From: Chitinophaga pinensis
Lineage (GTDB): Bacteria; Bacteroidota; Bacteroidia; UBA4408
Direction of reading: 5' to 3'
DNA: 64,000 nucleotides
Assembly (NCBI GenBank): GCA_945861665.1
Contig: CAMAVS010000005.1
Location: 1-64,000 of the forward strand
Shown piece by piece: positions 7,262 through 16,884 of the stretch. How positions within the stretch are numbered: position 1 is the first letter of the stretch; every line of letters starts with the position of its first letter. The position numbers were made by a program, and so were the translations under genes. The notes beneath the pieces are model-generated. The model made no database searches, had not been told where the DNA came from, and worked only from the letters and a program-made list of their open reading frames with translations.

Positions 7262-8557
7262 ATGACTTACGGTGAAACGTTACAGTATATGTATGAGCGT
7301 TTGCCTATGTTTCAACGCATTGGCAGTGTAGCTTATAATGCGAATCTCGATAATACAATCGTCCTTTGTAAACTATTAAAAAATCCTGAAAAGAAATTTA
7401 AAAGTGTTCATATTGCCGGAACAAATGGAAAGGGTTCTACATCGCACTACTTAGCTTCTATATTGCAATCTGCAGGCTATAAAGTAGGCCTGTATACTTC
7501 CCCACACTTAAAAGATTTTAGGGAGCGTATTCGTATAAATGGCAAGAAAATACCGAAAAAAAATGTAGTTGAATTTGTTGCTAGTTACAAAAATAAATTC
7601 GAAAAAATTGAACCCTCTTTTTTTGAAATTACCGTTGGTTTGGCTTTTAATTATTTTGCCGATGAAAAAATTGATATAGCAATTATTGAGACAGGTTTAG
7701 GGGGCAGGCTTGACTCAACAAATGTTATAAAACCTTTAATTTCTGTGATTACAAACATTAGCCTCGACCACCAGAATTTATTGGGAAATACTATTGAAAA
7801 AATCACTCTTGAAAAAGCAGGAATAATAAAACTAAAGACGCCTGTGGTAATAGGAGAAACTAATGCCACTACCAAAAATATTTTTAAGGCAAAAGCGAAA
7901 AAAGAAAGTGCTACAATACATTTCTCTGATAGTGTTTATAGTACTCAAAATTTGAGACATTTAGAAGGTAGAAAATTGCAATTGAAAATGGATATTTATA
8001 AACAAAAAAAACTACTCTTTAAAAATTTAAACACCGAACTTTTGGGATTCTATCAGCAAAAAAATATTCCTACCGTATTGCAAACAATTGACATTTTACG
8101 TTTAAAAAAATTCAGCATACTCGACAAGCACATACGGGCTGGAATTTGCAACGTAATAGGTAAAACAAGCTTGCTTGGAAGATGGCAAATACTACGCAAA
8201 AAACCACTTGTAATTTGCGACACGGCACACAATGAGGCAGGAATACGTTTGGTGCTTTTGCAACTGAGCCAAACACCTCACAAGCAATTGCATATAGTGT
8301 TTGGAATGGTTAACGATAAAGATTGCAGTAAAATACTGTCGCTGCTTCCCAAAAATGCTATTTACTATTTTTGCAAAGCATCTATACCAAGAGCTTTAAA
8401 CGAAGATGAATTAAAACAACAGGCTAAAGCATTTAAACTAATAGGAAATAGTTACAAATCGGTTGCCGAAGCGTATAAAAAAGCCCTTATGAATGCTATG
8501 AAAAATGATCTTATTTTTATAGGAGGATCTACTTTTACGGTCGCAGAAGTAGTTTAA
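7262..8557 (+). CDS. folC: Folylpolyglutamate synthase / dihydrofolate synthase
   Basis: The 431-residue cytoplasmic ligase adds glutamate to folates, and usually also makes dihydrofolate from dihydropteroate. It carries the Mur-ligase-type P-loop HIAGTNGKGSTS (about 49-60), the TSPHLKDFRERI segment just after it, the IIETGLGGRLDSTN element and a Mur ligase C-terminal domain (FGMVNDKDCSKIL, FIGGSTFTVAEV at the end). Length fits bacterial FolC. It follows the second TonB gene by 5 bp, so it is likely co-transcribed although functionally unrelated. Confidence 0.93.
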   Translation: MTYGETLQYMYERLPMFQRIGSVAYNANLDNTIVLCKLLKNPEKKFKSVHIAGTNGKGSTSHYLASILQSAGYKVGLYTSPHLKDFRERIRINGKKIPKKNVVEFVASYKNKFEKIEPSFFEITVGLAFNYFADEKIDIAIIETGLGGRLDSTNVIKPLISVITNISLDHQNLLGNTIEKITLEKAGIIKLKTPVVIGETNATTKNIFKAKAKKESATIHFSDSVYSTQNLRHLEGRKLQLKMDIYKQKKLLFKNLNTELLGFYQQKNIPTVLQTIDILRLKKFSILDKHIRAGICNVIGKTSLLGRWQILRKKPLVICDTAHNEAGIRLVLLQLSQTPHKQLHIVFGMVNDKDCSKILSLLPKNAIYYFCKASIPRALNEDELKQQAKAFKLIGNSYKSVAEAYKKALMNAMKNDLIFIGGSTFTVAEVV

Positions 8558-8652
8558 TAACTTACAATTCCCCTTTTTTTCTTTCAATTTTTTTAGTACT
8601 TTCGGCTCTCTTTAGATATAAAATTATTTCATTACTGTAATATAGATTTAAA

Positions 8653-9267
8653 ATGCATATAGCAATTGCCGGAAATATCGGATCAGGAAAAACAACATTG
8701 ACAACAATGTTATCGAAACATTATAAATGGCAGGCGCATTTTGAAGACGCTGATGATAACCCATATTTAAATGACTTTTACGAAGATATGCAACGCTGGT
8801 CTTTTAACCTACAGATATACTTCTTGAATAGTCGCTTTACTCAAATAAAAGAAATACACAAAAGCGGTAAAAAAGTAATTCAAGACAGAACCATTTTTGA
8901 GGATGCATATATCTTCGCTCCCAATCTGCACGCAATGGGTTTGATGACTACTCGAGATTTCGAGAACTATTTTACGCTTTTTAACTTAATGGATTCTTTC
9001 ATTAAACCGCCAGATTTGTTGATTTACTTAAGAGCATCCGTTTCTACCTTGGTCGGACAAATTCAAAAAAGAGGAAGAGATTACGAAGCAGCAATCCGAT
9101 TAGACTATCTAAAAAGATTGAATGAACGTTATGAAGCGTGGATTACAAACTACACACAAGGGAAGCTACTCATCATTGATGTCGACACCAATAAATTTGC
9201 TGAAAACAACGAGGACCTTGGTATAATTATCAATAAAATTGATGCTGAAATCCACGGATTATTTTAA
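8653..9267 (+). CDS. Deoxynucleoside kinase
   Basis: The 204-residue P-loop kinase phosphorylates deoxynucleosides for salvage into dNTPs. It shows Walker A GNIGSGKTT (residues 7-15), the FEDADDNPYL substrate segment, the QDRTIFEDAYIF (DRS-like) motif near 75-86 and the lid region QKRGRDYE near 139-146. The set fits the deoxyadenosine/deoxyguanosine kinase family; the exact base preference cannot be read from sequence. An imperfect -7 element, TACTTTCG, lies about 50 bp upstream (8597-8604), so it probably has its own promoter. Confidence 0.88.
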   Translation: MHIAIAGNIGSGKTTLTTMLSKHYKWQAHFEDADDNPYLNDFYEDMQRWSFNLQIYFLNSRFTQIKEIHKSGKKVIQDRTIFEDAYIFAPNLHAMGLMTTRDFENYFTLFNLMDSFIKPPDLLIYLRASVSTLVGQIQKRGRDYEAAIRLDYLKRLNERYEAWITNYTQGKLLIIDVDTNKFAENNEDLGIIINKIDAEIHGLF

Positions 9268-9373
9268 GTTTTATATGATATTCTGAAATTAATCTATTAT
9301 ACTACATTATTTACCTAAAACATTTTATCCAATCTGTTTATTATTCCTTAATTTGCACCTTAAATGAAAAAAA

Positions 9374-11539
9374 ATGAAAAAAATTTTATTCCTTCTTACC
9401 CTTATCACCAACATACAATTTTCAAATGCAACTAGTCCCGATGAAGGAATGTGGTTACCTATGTTGGTTAACCGATTAAATGCCGATGATATCACCAAAC
9501 ACGGATATAAACTAAGTACGAATGAAATATATGATATTAACCATTCTTCCATGAAGGATGCAATCGTATCCTTGGGATTTTGTACTGCAGAAATTATATC
9601 CGAAAATGGCCTCCTTTTAACGAACCACCATTGCGCATTTGATGCCATTCAAACACACAGTACTGTTCAGCACAATTATTTGGATGATGGTTTTTGGGCA
9701 AAAAATTATTCCGAAGAACTTTCTATTCCCGGGCAAACAGCTTCCATATTGGAACGAATGGACGATGTGACAAAAAAAGTATTGGAAGGTGTTACTGATG
9801 AAATGAGCTATACTGACAGGTATAAAAAAATAAAAGAAAACTCTAAAATAATTGAACAAGAAGCAAGCGTAAATGGTAAATACAAAGCTACTGTAAAAGA
9901 TATGTTTAATGGCAATGAATATTATTTATTTGTTTACATCGTTTATAAAGATGTTCGCCTTGTGGGAGCCCCACCCTCATCGGTAGGTAAATTTGGAGGA
10001 GATACTGATAATTGGATGTGGCCACGACATACAGGTGACTTTTCATTGATGAGAATCTATACAGCAAAAGATGGCAGTCCGGCTGACTTTTCTCAAGAAA
10101 ATATTCCGTACAAACCAAAATATTCTTTTCCTGTTTCTATTAAAGGTTACAAAGAGGGTGATTTTGCGATGGTATTTGGATTTCCCGGCAGAACAAATCG
10201 TTATATAACCGCTTCTGCTATGGCAGTAAATTTAAACTACTTAAATCCTGCTATGATTACATTGTTTCAAACTAAGTTGGAAACATGGAAAACGAATATG
10301 GATAAGGATGAAAAAACAAGAATTCAATATGCATCCAAATATGCTAATTTGGCAAATAGCTGGAAATATTATATTGGCCAAAATAAAGGATTGGAAAAAT
10401 TACATTCTTTGTCGGAAAGACAAAAACAAGAAGATGATTTTCAAAAATGGACCGAAGCAAGTAACGAAACAAAGAAAAGATATGGTAATATACTTTCAAC
10501 TTTAAAACAAACATATAATGAAAACACAGAATCGCTGTTAATGGCAACTTATGCACAGCTGGCGGGCTTTGGTTCGGAGGCTGGCGTTTTCTCCACATCT
10601 GTTGCGCCACTTGCTTCACTTCTTGAAAAACCAGAAGAACGAAAAGCGGATATTGATAAATTAATTACTGAGTTAAAAATACAGGCAAAAGAATTGTATA
10701 AAGATTATAACGAGGAAGTTGACAAACAAGTATTCGCAAAATTATTGTTAAAATATATAACAGCATTCCCTAAAGAAAAACTACCTCCCCTTGTTGCTGA
10801 AATATTGAATAAAAATGGTAAAACAGTAGAAGAAAAAGTAATAAAGTATGTAGATGCTTTTTACAAAAAATCAATTTTTAGTAGCGAAAATAAATTCAAT
10901 GCATTTATAGCATCACCTAAATTAAAGGTATTGCAAAATGACCCTTCTATTAAGTTCTTTTCTGCACTTAACCGCTATTTAGGAGAAAGCGTGTACCCAA
11001 CAATACAAAAAAACAATCCTGTTATTGAATTGCAAAAACGTCTATATTTAGAGGCATTGATGAAATATAAAAAAGATGCTAAATTTTACCCCGATGCTAA
11101 CTCAACCCTACGACTTAGCTATGGAAATGTGATGAGTTATGATCCTGCTGATGCATTGCATTATAATTTTTTTACAACTACTGATGGTATAAATGAAAAA
11201 TATAAAGCCAAAGACCAAGAGTTTGATGTGCCACAGCGGCTGCTCGATTTAATTGAGAAAAAAGATTTTGGTAGGTATGCTGAAAATGGAGCCATTCGTG
11301 TTTCATTCCTTACCAACAATGATATTACCGGTGGCAATTCGGGTAGCCCAGTAATTAACGGAGATGGTGAAATTATTGGTGTTGCCTACGATGGAAATTG
11401 GGAAGCAATGACGGGTGATATGGTATTTGATGCTAAGCTAAAACGAACTATTTGCTGCGATATTCGTTACGTACTTTTCATTATTGATAAGTATGCCGGA
11501 GCACAAAACATTATCAATGAATTAAAAATAAAAAATTAA
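9374..11539 (+). CDS. S46 family dipeptidyl-peptidase, DPP7-like
   Basis: The 721-residue exported serine peptidase removes dipeptides from peptide N-termini in the periplasm. A signal peptide covers residues 1-19. The catalytic triad is visible: His in TNHHC (84-87 region), Asp222 in HTGDFSLMRIY, and Ser656 in GGNSGSPV. In S46 enzymes the residue equivalent to position 673 sets specificity, Gly in DPP7 (hydrophobic P1) and Arg in DPP11 (acidic P1). Here it is Gly674 (AYDGNWEAM), which points to DPP7-type. Length matches the family. It overlaps the convergent arginase-like gene by 4 nt. Confidence 0.9.
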   Translation: MKKILFLLTLITNIQFSNATSPDEGMWLPMLVNRLNADDITKHGYKLSTNEIYDINHSSMKDAIVSLGFCTAEIISENGLLLTNHHCAFDAIQTHSTVQHNYLDDGFWAKNYSEELSIPGQTASILERMDDVTKKVLEGVTDEMSYTDRYKKIKENSKIIEQEASVNGKYKATVKDMFNGNEYYLFVYIVYKDVRLVGAPPSSVGKFGGDTDNWMWPRHTGDFSLMRIYTAKDGSPADFSQENIPYKPKYSFPVSIKGYKEGDFAMVFGFPGRTNRYITASAMAVNLNYLNPAMITLFQTKLETWKTNMDKDEKTRIQYASKYANLANSWKYYIGQNKGLEKLHSLSERQKQEDDFQKWTEASNETKKRYGNILSTLKQTYNENTESLLMATYAQLAGFGSEAGVFSTSVAPLASLLEKPEERKADIDKLITELKIQAKELYKDYNEEVDKQVFAKLLLKYITAFPKEKLPPLVAEILNKNGKTVEEKVIKYVDAFYKKSIFSSENKFNAFIASPKLKVLQNDPSIKFFSALNRYLGESVYPTIQKNNPVIELQKRLYLEALMKYKKDAKFYPDANSTLRLSYGNVMSYDPADALHYNFFTTTDGINEKYKAKDQEFDVPQRLLDLIEKKDFGRYAENGAIRVSFLTNNDITGGNSGSPVINGDGEIIGVAYDGNWEAMTGDMVFDAKLKRTICCDIRYVLFIIDKYAGAQNIINELKIKN

Positions 11540-12708
11540 CTCAACTTTTGAAATGTTTGCCACCAACGGTCAGGCATATCTTCATTACAAGCTGTTTGAT
11601 AATCGCTGTAGGAGCAAGGCACTAAGTGGTGTCTCTCGTATTTTATTCTTTTGTTTGGTGGATACGGAACTTCCATCCACCAACGTTCACTTTTATTACT
11701 CTTATAGAACACAAGTTCGTGTTTCTGTTCTTGCAGTATAACACTGTATTTAGTGTAATCCGTTTTGTCACCAATAGGAAAATCCTTTTTACGGCTATAA
11801 AAACCGTCAATAAAATACCAAATCATTTGAGCAACCAAATGGGTAGTTTGACTACGGTTATCTAATGACGGGTTAGTTTCATAAAATCCGATGGAAGAAA
11901 GTTTGTCGCTAAATCCTGCATAACGGGCTATTTGGCAAGCTTCCTCGCCATAAAAACCATTGGGCGATGAATTATTATTTGCGGGGGCATCGGGTTGTCT
12001 AATGGCTGAAATATCAAAACTTAAAATATCTGCATTGCGAACAATGGGTTCAACCTCTTCAATATTCGCCCTTACTTGTCCAAGTCGATAAGAATCAAAA
12101 AACAATTTGGTCATCAAGTCCAACGCCTTAGTATCTACAAAATAACTCTGGTAACCTATATTACTAAAATTAAACAAATAATTAGGCTGGTGCAAAATAA
12201 TTTTACCCAAATAAGTTTGTGAATTAAGATCTCCATCAGCATCTCCAATATCCAAACGAGAGTCAATAGCAACAATGTTTACTATTTGCTCTAACTTTTC
12301 ATACGCAATATAATTTGCATACGTTAAATCCTGACTACCACCTATGACAATTGGAACAATGTTTTTTTTAACCAATTCTTGAATGCTTGAACTTAGTGCA
12401 AAATAAGTATCTTCAATGGAATATCCTGGGTTTATATTTCCTAAGTCGGCAATATTTAAATCATAGCCACCCTTCATCAATCTATACAAACTTTTACGCA
12501 CTTCATCGGGAGCATTTCCACAACCGTTATTATTTATCGCTTGCCTTTCTTCATTCACTCCAATAATAGCAAGTTTAACACCCTTCATATCCGGGAAACC
12601 CAATTTTTCAGTGTATACAGCAAAAACAGTGGCGAGGGAGTTTTCTATTTCTTCCCCAACAATATTTCCCAAATCAATGGGCGCAAAATATTCGGCAATG
12701 GATTGCAT
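11536..12708 (-). CDS. Arginase/formimidoylglutamase-fold protein with degenerate metal site
   Basis: The 390-residue protein has the ureohydrolase fold, with all three metal motifs in the expected order but altered. GGDHS is GGSQD (123-127, His replaced by Gln126), DAHxD is DSRLD (149-153, His replaced by Arg151), and SFDxD is SFDIS (second Asp replaced by Ser234). Three of six canonical manganese ligands are therefore missing, so ureohydrolase activity is doubtful and a structural or regulatory role is plausible. About 70 residues follow the fold, rich in Trp and Arg. It overlaps the topA stop by one base (TAATG), so it is translationally coupled to topA. Confidence 0.8.
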   Translation of the reverse strand: MQSIAEYFAPIDLGNIVGEEIENSLATVFAVYTEKLGFPDMKGVKLAIIGVNEERQAINNNGCGNAPDEVRKSLYRLMKGGYDLNIADLGNINPGYSIEDTYFALSSSIQELVKKNIVPIVIGGSQDLTYANYIAYEKLEQIVNIVAIDSRLDIGDADGDLNSQTYLGKIILHQPNYLFNFSNIGYQSYFVDTKALDLMTKLFFDSYRLGQVRANIEEVEPIVRNADILSFDISAIRQPDAPANNNSSPNGFYGEEACQIARYAGFSDKLSSIGFYETNPSLDNRSQTTHLVAQMIWYFIDGFYSRKKDFPIGDKTDYTKYSVILQEQKHELVFYKSNKSERWWMEVPYPPNKRIKYERHHLVPCSYSDYQTACNEDMPDRWWQTFQKLS

Positions 12709-15134
12709 TATTTTTTCTTAGTTGTTGTTTTTGCTTTCTTTTTCGCTACTGTTTTCTTTTTGGTAGCAGGCTTTTTCTTTGCTGCACTTGGCGCTTTTTT
12801 CACAGCCGTTACCGCACCTTGTTTTTTCTTGAACTTATTTCCTTTGCTTGCCGCTTTAGGGTCGTTTGAAATATCAATACACTCTTGCATGGTTAAAGCC
12901 TTGGGATCAACACCTTTGGGTAATTTAAAGTTGTCTTTTCCTATAACCAAATAAGGTCCCCATCGTCCATTCAGCAATTGTACTTCTGTATTTTCAGGAA
13001 ATGTTTTAATAAATTTATTTGCATCTGCTTCACGCTTTGCATGTATCAATTCAATAAGACGTTCAGTGCTTACTGTCATCGGATCATCTTCCTTTTTCAA
13101 GGAAACAAATTTACCATCGTGCTTCACATAAGGGCCAAATTTTCCAATGGCAACCATCATTTCCTTGCCTTCAAATTCACCTGCTGTTCTAGGTAATTTA
13201 AACAAATCAAGTGCTTCTTCTATCGTTATGCTTTCCAATCGTTGTCCTGCACGTAAACTTGCAAAGCGCGGTTTGTTTTCAGCATCATCTCCTTCACCCA
13301 ATTGCACCAAGGCACCAAAACGACCAATTCGTGCATAAATGTTCTTTTTCGTTAAGGGGTCAACGCCCAACAATCTTTCGCCCGAAGCACGCTCACTATT
13401 GTCCATAGTATTTTCAACGTGCTTGTGAAAAGGCTTGTAAAAATCAGCAATCATTTTCTGCCATACGACTTTTCCTTCCGCTATTTCATCAAACTCCTCC
13501 TCAACTTTTGCCGTAAAATTATAATCTAGCACTTCATGAAAATTCAATACCAAAAAGTCGGTTACAACTGTACCTATATCTGTAGGAAACATTTTTGATT
13601 TTTCGGCACCTGTATTTTCACTTTTTACTTCTTCCGTTACCTTATCATTTCTTAAATTCAAAAACTGATAATTGCGTTGTCTTCCTTCTCTATCTTCTTT
13701 CACTACATATCCTCTTTTTTGAACTGTAGAAATAGTAGGTGCATAGGTCGAAGGTCTACCAATACCAAGCTCTTCCAACTTCTTTACCAAACTCGCTTCA
13801 GTGTATCTTGGCGGATGATAAGAAAAACGTTCTACTGCATTTATTTCTTGAAGTGAAATTGTTTCTCCTTTATTAATTGCAGGGAGCATTCCATCTTGTT
13901 CCTCAGTATTTTCATCATCCGTCCCTTCCATATATACCTTTAAAAAACCATCGAATTTTAATACTTCACCTTGTGCAACAAATTTTTCATTCGTACTTGA
14001 AATACCAATGGTGGCAACCGTTTTTTCTAATTGTGCTTCGGCCATTTGTGAAGCAATTGTACGTTTCCAAATCAAATCATACAACCTCATTTCTCCGCCT
14101 TCACCTTCAACCGATTGCTGATTCATATAAGTAGGACGTATCGCTTCGTGCGCTTCTTGTGCACCTTTCGACTTCGTTTTAAATTGCCTAAATTGATAAT
14201 AGTTTGCACCATAGGAAGAATTAATCTCTTCTTTTGAAGCATCAATTGCGGTTTGAGAAAGATTCATTGAATCGGTTCTCATATAGGTAATTTTACCGCT
14301 TTCGTATAAACGTTGAGCAATCGTCATCGTTTGCGCTACAGAAAACCCTAACTTTCTACTCGCTTCTTGTTGCAAAGTTGAAGTAGTAAAAGGTGCAGCA
14401 GGACTTCTTTTTCCCGGTTTCACCTCTATATCTTCAATTATATAATTAGCACCAATACATTTTTCCAAAAATGCCTTTGCTTTATCCTTTGCAGCAAATT
14501 TTTCTGACAAGTCTGCTTTCAAAATGCTTTTGCCTTTCACCTCAAAAATTGCAGTTACTTTAAATGAAGAAACCGATTTAAAATCATTTACTTCTCTTTC
14601 TCTTTCCACAATTAATCGAACAGCAACCGACTGAACCCTACCAGCAGACAATGACGGCTTTATCTTTTTCCACAAAACAGGTGATAATTCAAAACCAACC
14701 AATCTGTCTAAAATCCTTCTCGCTTGTTGCGCATCTACTAAATGCTTATCAATCGTTCGCGGATTTGATATGGCTTGTAATATAGCATGTTTAGTAATTT
14801 CATGAAAAACAATACGTTTCGTTTTTTTTTCATCCAAATTCAGCGTTTCCGATAAGTGCCAAGATATGGCTTCTCCCTCACGGTCCTCGTCCGTTGCTAA
14901 CCAAACAACTTCAGCCCCCTTTGCCAACTTTCTCAATTCCGCTACTATCTTTTCTTTATCAGCAGACACTTCATAAGTTGGTGTAAATTGATCTTCTATA
15001 TTAATAGCCATCCCCTTTTTTACCAAATCACGCACGTGACCAAAACTCGATTTCACTAAGTAGTCTGTACCTAAAAAGCCTTCAATAGTTTTTGCTTTTG
15101 CAGGTGACTCAACTATTACTAAATTTTTTGTCAT
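12708..15134 (-). CDS. topA: DNA topoisomerase I
   Basis: The 808-residue type IA topoisomerase relaxes negative supercoils. The Toprim domain is at the N-terminus (VIVESPAKAKTIEGFLG, then DEDREGEAISWHL), and the active-site tyrosine is Tyr284 in GKITYMRTDSMNLS. Two C-terminal repeats (GRFGALVQLGEGD, GKFGPYVKHDGKFVSLKK) replace zinc fingers, and the protein ends in a Lys/Ala-rich tail of about 45 residues that should bind nucleic acid non-specifically. It is divergent from miaB and leads a two-gene unit with the arginase-like gene. Confidence 0.95.
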   Translation of the reverse strand: MTKNLVIVESPAKAKTIEGFLGTDYLVKSSFGHVRDLVKKGMAINIEDQFTPTYEVSADKEKIVAELRKLAKGAEVVWLATDEDREGEAISWHLSETLNLDEKKTKRIVFHEITKHAILQAISNPRTIDKHLVDAQQARRILDRLVGFELSPVLWKKIKPSLSAGRVQSVAVRLIVEREREVNDFKSVSSFKVTAIFEVKGKSILKADLSEKFAAKDKAKAFLEKCIGANYIIEDIEVKPGKRSPAAPFTTSTLQQEASRKLGFSVAQTMTIAQRLYESGKITYMRTDSMNLSQTAIDASKEEINSSYGANYYQFRQFKTKSKGAQEAHEAIRPTYMNQQSVEGEGGEMRLYDLIWKRTIASQMAEAQLEKTVATIGISSTNEKFVAQGEVLKFDGFLKVYMEGTDDENTEEQDGMLPAINKGETISLQEINAVERFSYHPPRYTEASLVKKLEELGIGRPSTYAPTISTVQKRGYVVKEDREGRQRNYQFLNLRNDKVTEEVKSENTGAEKSKMFPTDIGTVVTDFLVLNFHEVLDYNFTAKVEEEFDEIAEGKVVWQKMIADFYKPFHKHVENTMDNSERASGERLLGVDPLTKKNIYARIGRFGALVQLGEGDDAENKPRFASLRAGQRLESITIEEALDLFKLPRTAGEFEGKEMMVAIGKFGPYVKHDGKFVSLKKEDDPMTVSTERLIELIHAKREADANKFIKTFPENTEVQLLNGRWGPYLVIGKDNFKLPKGVDPKALTMQECIDISNDPKAASKGNKFKKKQGAVTAVKKAPSAAKKKPATKKKTVAKKKAKTTTKKK

Positions 15135-15283
15135 ACTATAAAATTAAGTGGTTTTTGAGAATATTTTTTTTGCAAAGAAAAACAAACAAAAGCATTAACT
15201 CCAAATCTTTTGTCAAAACTTGACTCCATATATATATAAAATATATATATTTTTTTAATATGCAATTTTTTTAAAAAACGACA

Positions 15284-15315
15284 TTTTGTCACAGTTTTGT
15301 TTTTAACTATCTTTG
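15284..15315 (+). promoter_or_regulatory. miaB promoter
   Basis: TTTTG (15284-15288), a 19-bp spacer and TATCTTTG (15308-15315) match the Bacteroidota housekeeping promoter exactly. The ATG at 15325 is only 9 nt past the -7 element, so the leader is very short. This also rules out the TTG at 15313, which lies inside the -7 element, as a start codon. Confidence 0.8.
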
Positions 15316-15324
15316 CAATCCTTA

Positions 15325-16761
15325 ATGAATGAAATGGAAAACAAAGTAATTGACGAGAGCAATCAAGGAGAGGCACTTTTAATAGAAGACCCATCACATC
15401 CAAACGGTAAAAAACTGTTTTTGGAGAGTTACGGTTGTGCAATGAATTTTTCGGACAGTGAAATTGTTGCGTCTATTCTAAAGGACAAAGGATTTAGTAC
15501 AACCCAAAATTTTTTTGAAGCCGATGTTATTTTTGTAAATACCTGTGCTATCCGAGAAGGTGCCGAACAACGTGTTCGTAAGCGGTTAACCGAATATAGA
15601 AAAGCAAAAAAGTTAAAACCCGATTTAATAATAGGAGTATTAGGCTGTATGGCCGAACGCTTGAAATCACAATTTTTAGAACAAGAAAAGTTAGTAGATA
15701 TAGTGGTTGGGCCAGATGCTTACCGCAGTTTACCAGAACTAATTGAAATTGCTGAAACCGGACAAAAAGCAGTAAACGTGCTTTTATCAAAAGAAGAAAC
15801 CTATGCCGATATTGCACCGGTGCGATTAGGATCTAACGGAGTTACAGCATTTATAAGCATTACACGAGGGTGTGATAACATGTGCTCATTTTGTGTTGTT
15901 CCCTTTACCAGAGGCAGAGAACGCAGCCGCGACCCACAAACAATTGTAAACGAAGCTACCGATTTATTTAATGAAGGGTATAGAGAAGTAACGTTGCTTG
16001 GACAAAATGTAGATTCGTATTTGTGGACGGGAGGAGGATTAAAAAAAGAAAACGTTTCTGATGAAGAATTAAAAAATGCTACCACATTTTCACAATTGCT
16101 TGAAAAGGTAGCATTAATACATTATGATTTAAGAGTACGTTTTAGCACATCGCATCCAAAAGATATGCTTGATGATGTACTTCACACCATTGCCAAATAT
16201 GAAAATATTTGCAATTACGTTCACCTACCGGTACAATCAGGAAATTCCCGAATTTTAGAAATGATGAACCGGGGATATACTCGTGAATGGTATCTGAACA
16301 GGATTGATGCTATTCGCAGAATCATTCCCGATGCGGGTATTTCAATGGATATTATTTCAGGATTTTGTTCAGAAACGGAAGAGGAACACAAAGACACATT
16401 GTCTTTAATGGAAACTGTAAAATATGATTTTGGCTATATGTTTGCGTATAGTGAACGTCCAAAAACATTAGCAGAACGCAAATTAAAAGATGATGTTCCC
16501 GTTGAAGTAAAAAGCAGAAGGTTAGCTGAGATAGTTGAATTGCAATTAAAACATTCGGCCTATAGAACAAAACAAGGTGTTGGAAAGGTTCACAAAGTTT
16601 TGGTGGAAGGAACATCTAAAAAATCAAAAGAAGAATTATTTGGAAGAAACTCACAAAGCACTGTAGTTGTATTCCCAAAAGAAAATTATAAAAAAGGAGA
16701 TTATGTAAATGTATTGGTTACAAATTGTACAGGGGGAACATTAATTGGAACAGCTTTATAG
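15325..16761 (+). CDS. miaB: tRNA-2-methylthio-N6-isopentenyladenosine synthase
   Basis: This radical-SAM methylthiotransferase modifies A37 of tRNAs that read UNN codons. It has three N-terminal cysteines for an auxiliary 4Fe-4S cluster ([35 protein letters not shown]), the radical-SAM motif [21 protein letters not shown], and a C-terminal TRAM domain ([20 protein letters not shown]). I placed the start at the ATG 15325, 9 nt after the -7 element; the ATG at 15334 is an alternative. It heads a plus-strand run with a sigma-54 activator, lptE, a hypothetical gene and secG, without obvious terminators between them. Confidence 0.94.
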   Translation: MNEMENKVIDESNQGEALLIEDPSHPNGKKLFLESYGCAMNFSDSEIVASILKDKGFSTTQNFFEADVIFVNTCAIREGAEQRVRKRLTEYRKAKKLKPDLIIGVLGCMAERLKSQFLEQEKLVDIVVGPDAYRSLPELIEIAETGQKAVNVLLSKEETYADIAPVRLGSNGVTAFISITRGCDNMCSFCVVPFTRGRERSRDPQTIVNEATDLFNEGYREVTLLGQNVDSYLWTGGGLKKENVSDEELKNATTFSQLLEKVALIHYDLRVRFSTSHPKDMLDDVLHTIAKYENICNYVHLPVQSGNSRILEMMNRGYTREWYLNRIDAIRRIIPDAGISMDIISGFCSETEEEHKDTLSLMETVKYDFGYMFAYSERPKTLAERKLKDDVPVEVKSRRLAEIVELQLKHSAYRTKQGVGKVHKVLVEGTSKKSKEELFGRNSQSTVVVFPKENYKKGDYVNVLVTNCTGGTLIGTAL

Positions 16762-16884
16762 AGGCAGGCATTGAATCTAATTACAGAAACACAAAAAATG
16801 ATATTTAAATTTAGAGAAAATATTAAAAATGACTAAACTATTACATTTTAATTCTTGGTACTTATATCTTGATTCTATTATGAT

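Noticed and set aside
12541-14134. Plus-strand frames opposite topA and the arginase-like gene
   Set aside because: They are shadows of well-supported genes on the other strand, with no start signals of their own.
15313-15324. TTG start for miaB
   Set aside because: The codon is inside the -7 promoter element; the ATG at 15325 is used instead.
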